Origin: Aquila chrysaetos chrysaetos
Taxonomy: Eukaryota; Chordata; Aves; Accipitriformes; Accipitridae
Direction: 5' to 3'
Assembly: GCF_900496995.4 (NCBI RefSeq)
Contig: NC_044027.1
Coordinates: 9,758,743 to 9,822,742 of the forward strand
DNA length: 64,000 bases
The notes beneath the pieces were generated by a model. That model was not told the DNA's origin. It did no database searches and saw nothing but the letters and a program-made list of their open reading frames with translations. This document shows positions 62,060 to 64,000 of the stretch, one piece after another. The position numbers and the translations under genes are program-made. How positions within the stretch are numbered: position 1 is the first letter of the stretch; each line of letters starts with the position of its first letter.

Positions 62060-62306
62060 GTGCATTGTAACAACATGTTTTCCAAGGGGGTGAAGATCTT
62101 CCAAAAAGTGGAGTGTCTGTTCAAACCACGCCTGATTGCAGACTGGGAGTCCGAACCTGTCGGAGTGGCAACTGTCTTAGATGACAAAAACCCCAGTGCT
62201 AGGTTTGTGACTGTCCCCCTCAATCAGCGTGTAGGTAAAGCCATACTTTGCCGCTTCTACTTTGCTGACACCTGGATGATGATGAGCGAGATTTCCTTCC
62301 AGTCAG
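62060..62306 (+). CDS. DDR1: DDR exon 8: end of the discoidin-like domain
   Basis: The acceptor is CTTCTTCCTAG|GTGCAT and the donor CAGTCAG|GTGAGT. It encodes residues 280-361 plus one base. VHCNNMFSKGVKIF (Cys282), KVECLF (Cys298), LDDKNPSARFVTVPL, AILCRFYFADTWMM (Cys343) and SEISFQS are present. Cys298 and Cys343 correspond to DDR1 Cys303 and Cys348, implicated in dimer stability. NPSARFVTVPL and FADTWMM are DDR2-like, while ADWESEP and SEISF are closer to DDR1. Confidence 0.93.
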
Positions 62307-63333
62307 GTGAGTATTCCTTCAGTCAAGCAGATCTGGTGAAGGACAGAGAGCAAAAGAGATGATGTGGAGGTGCAGGACATGTGGGGTTAACATGAGTGCA
62401 GGGCACTGTGGGGCTACACGATGGGGAGGAGGAGGAGGTAGTAGAAGCACTGAGAGGGTTGGAAGGGCAATGCAGGGGCAGAAAGATCCAGTCTACAGTG
62501 GATGCTTTTCAGGCTAATATTGATGCACATGCGCAGAAGCACAACCAGGGCAACCAGAAATTGGACTATAGAGCATTTCTTCTTTTTGAGACAGTTGCCT
62601 GCTGGTTATAGGGTTGATTTTTACTTCTCTTTACCAAGTATTTTGTTATGAATAATTTAAGTGTATCTACAGATGATGATGAAGTTAGCACATTATGAAA
62701 AATAAGAAGCTGACTTTTTTTTTTTCTTAAAAAATTCTTAACTATGATGCAGAAGTCAGTGCCATGAGGTGCTTTAAAAGGCTCTAAAATGGAATGGACC
62801 AGAGTCTTGGAGAAACCGCCAGCACTGACAGCAAAGTGATCTAGCTATAGCTTCCTACTGGAAGGTCCCTAATCAGCTATAGTGAGATGACATTCCTGGG
62901 GAAGGAACGCTCTGATTGCAGCTTGTTGCTTATCTTGCTGATAGCAGCCCTTCCTGGCTACCCTCCGTCACACGTGGGACTTGGCAGACTCTTGGTCTAG
63001 GCTGGGATGGCAATTCTTACAATCATGCTAAAATGGAAAAAAGGCTCTTGCTCCAGTCCCGTGTGTGGCCAAGCTCAGGGAAGCATCCTACACACACTGG
63101 TGTTTTGCTGTGGTCAGGATGTACGTGCTGCTCAACGCAGAGGCTTGTTCCTGCAGGTGTGCTGGGAAGTGCTGAGTGAGCAGGTATCTCTGTTCATGCT
63201 GTTCATGACCTGCTGCACGGGTCTCAGCCCTGTCCTCCTTGGGAAGGCAGGGGTGGTGGTTGGGATTGGACTGACCACTGGTAGGAGCAGGGAGGTTGTT
63301 TGTTGAACTGACACCTTCCCTTCCCTTCCACAG
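62307..63333 (+). other. DDR1: DDR gene intron 8 (1.0 kb)
   Basis: This phase-1 intron runs GTGAGT...CCCTTCCACAG. Nothing is recognisable apart from a T-rich run near 62717. Confidence 0.75.
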
Positions 63334-63426
63334 ACATGGAGAGTGTGAATCCTAATTTTGTTACGGTAGCCACAAGCACAACGGATCTCCTGGAAACAGA
63401 GTGCAATGTTACTGAGGGGACCTGGG
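63334..63426 (+). CDS. DDR1: DDR exon 9: extracellular juxtamembrane region
   Basis: The acceptor is CCCTTCCACAG|AC and the donor CTGGG|GTAAGG. It encodes residues 362-392 plus one base: a Thr/Ser/Val-rich linker (residues 371-378 VTVATSTT) with an extra cysteine, Cys385, directly followed by the sequon Asn386-Val-Thr. It does not align with either mammalian receptor, whose linkers are fast-evolving. The linker probably carries O-glycans. Frame and both splice sites are clean, supporting a real exon. Confidence 0.8.
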
Positions 63427-63954
63427 GTAAGGACTTCTGTCACTTAGCTGTGCCAGGGCCTTAAGTGTTGGGGGATTTCACAGTAACATCCTAATTAACA
63501 TAGTCTCTCCCTCCATTTCTGGAGATCCAAGTATGGCCTGGTTATTGTCCTCATGCACAGGGCTGCATCTTACAGTCCTCAAAACCTCAGCTATTTTTCC
63601 TTCCCTCAGCTGGCCAAGGCTGCCTCAGAGTAAGTGGGCTGAAGGCATATGTGCAACCAGTGAAACTCTGAAAACTGTCTGCTCTAATACGGATCCAGTG
63701 CAGGAATCTGTTCCAATGCTAAGAACAGTCTTTGATTGCAGAAGTCCGCTGCACAATTCTTAACTCCGAGCCTCCAAAAGGAGAATTTCTGATAAAAACA
63801 AAATGTGAATACAGCTAATGTTAATGCTCAGGAAGCTGCCTAAGATCTTTTCTGTACCAGACTGTAGGAAGGGACATGTAGGAGGTTAGCCAGCACAGGT
63901 AATAACCTGTGCTTTGTTAACTCCAAATTCTTCTTCATACCTCTATGATTGCAG

Positions 63955-64000
63955 AAACCACATCTTCAGTAACCAGCACCTGGATAGGAGAGAAAGCAGA
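63955..64000 (+). CDS. DDR1: DDR exon 10, partial (cut by window end)
   Basis: The acceptor is CTCTATGATTGCAG|AA. Entry phase 1 matches exon 9, giving residues 393-407 (ETTSSVTSTWIGEKA) and two bases. It is still Thr/Ser-rich linker. The transmembrane helix and tyrosine kinase domain must lie to the right of the window. Confidence 0.7.

Overview
The window looks like nuclear DNA of a bird. It carries several 3' ends of CR1 LINEs with the avian signature tail, and two solo LTRs of one avian endogenous-retrovirus family with 5-bp target-site duplications. It also has a GC-rich CpG-island promoter and spliced vertebrate genes with large introns. I cannot name the species. I see no tRNA, rRNA, CRISPR array or prokaryotic operon.

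Layout. Bases 1-8.4 kb are non-coding flank with two CR1 ends, one copy of an unclassified paired repeat and a minus-strand solo LTR. A single-exon gene at 8,693-9,223 (+) encodes a protein whose core (basic NLS, VLYP, LP, one hydrophobic segment) matches immediate early response 3 (IER3/IEX-1). After about 5 kb of flank there is a degenerate minisatellite (14.3-14.9 kb) and a CpG island (14.86-15.6 kb) holding a non-coding first exon. From there to the right edge the window is one gene, the 5' part of a discoidin-domain receptor tyrosine kinase. It has a 28.9-kb first intron and coding exons at 44,066, 49,101, 51,393, 55,376, 55,733, 58,563, 62,060, 63,334 and 63,955 (cut by the window end). 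Together they encode 407 residues plus two bases: signal peptide, discoidin domain, discoidin-like domain and the start of the extracellular juxtamembrane region. The transmembrane and kinase parts lie outside.

Interpretation. In human, IER3 and DDR1 are neighbours in the class I part of the MHC (recalled, not searched). An IER3-like gene 6 kb from a DDR gene therefore argues that the receptor is the avian DDR1 orthologue and that the window belongs to an MHC-framework segment. This is worth stating because the receptor's sequence is a mosaic: much of it reads like DDR2, while other stretches are typical of DDR1. IER3 is an ERK/NF-kB-responsive survival regulator and DDR1 a collagen-activated kinase. 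They share a neighbourhood, but nothing here shows shared regulation.

The introns hold decayed LINEs. One, with a recognisable antisense reverse-transcriptase FADD motif, is split by the second solo LTR. They also hold CR1 ends, homopolymer runs and a 2-kb retroelement-like segment. Most open frames of 60-370 codons elsewhere are chance frames in GC-rich or repetitive DNA and are not annotated.
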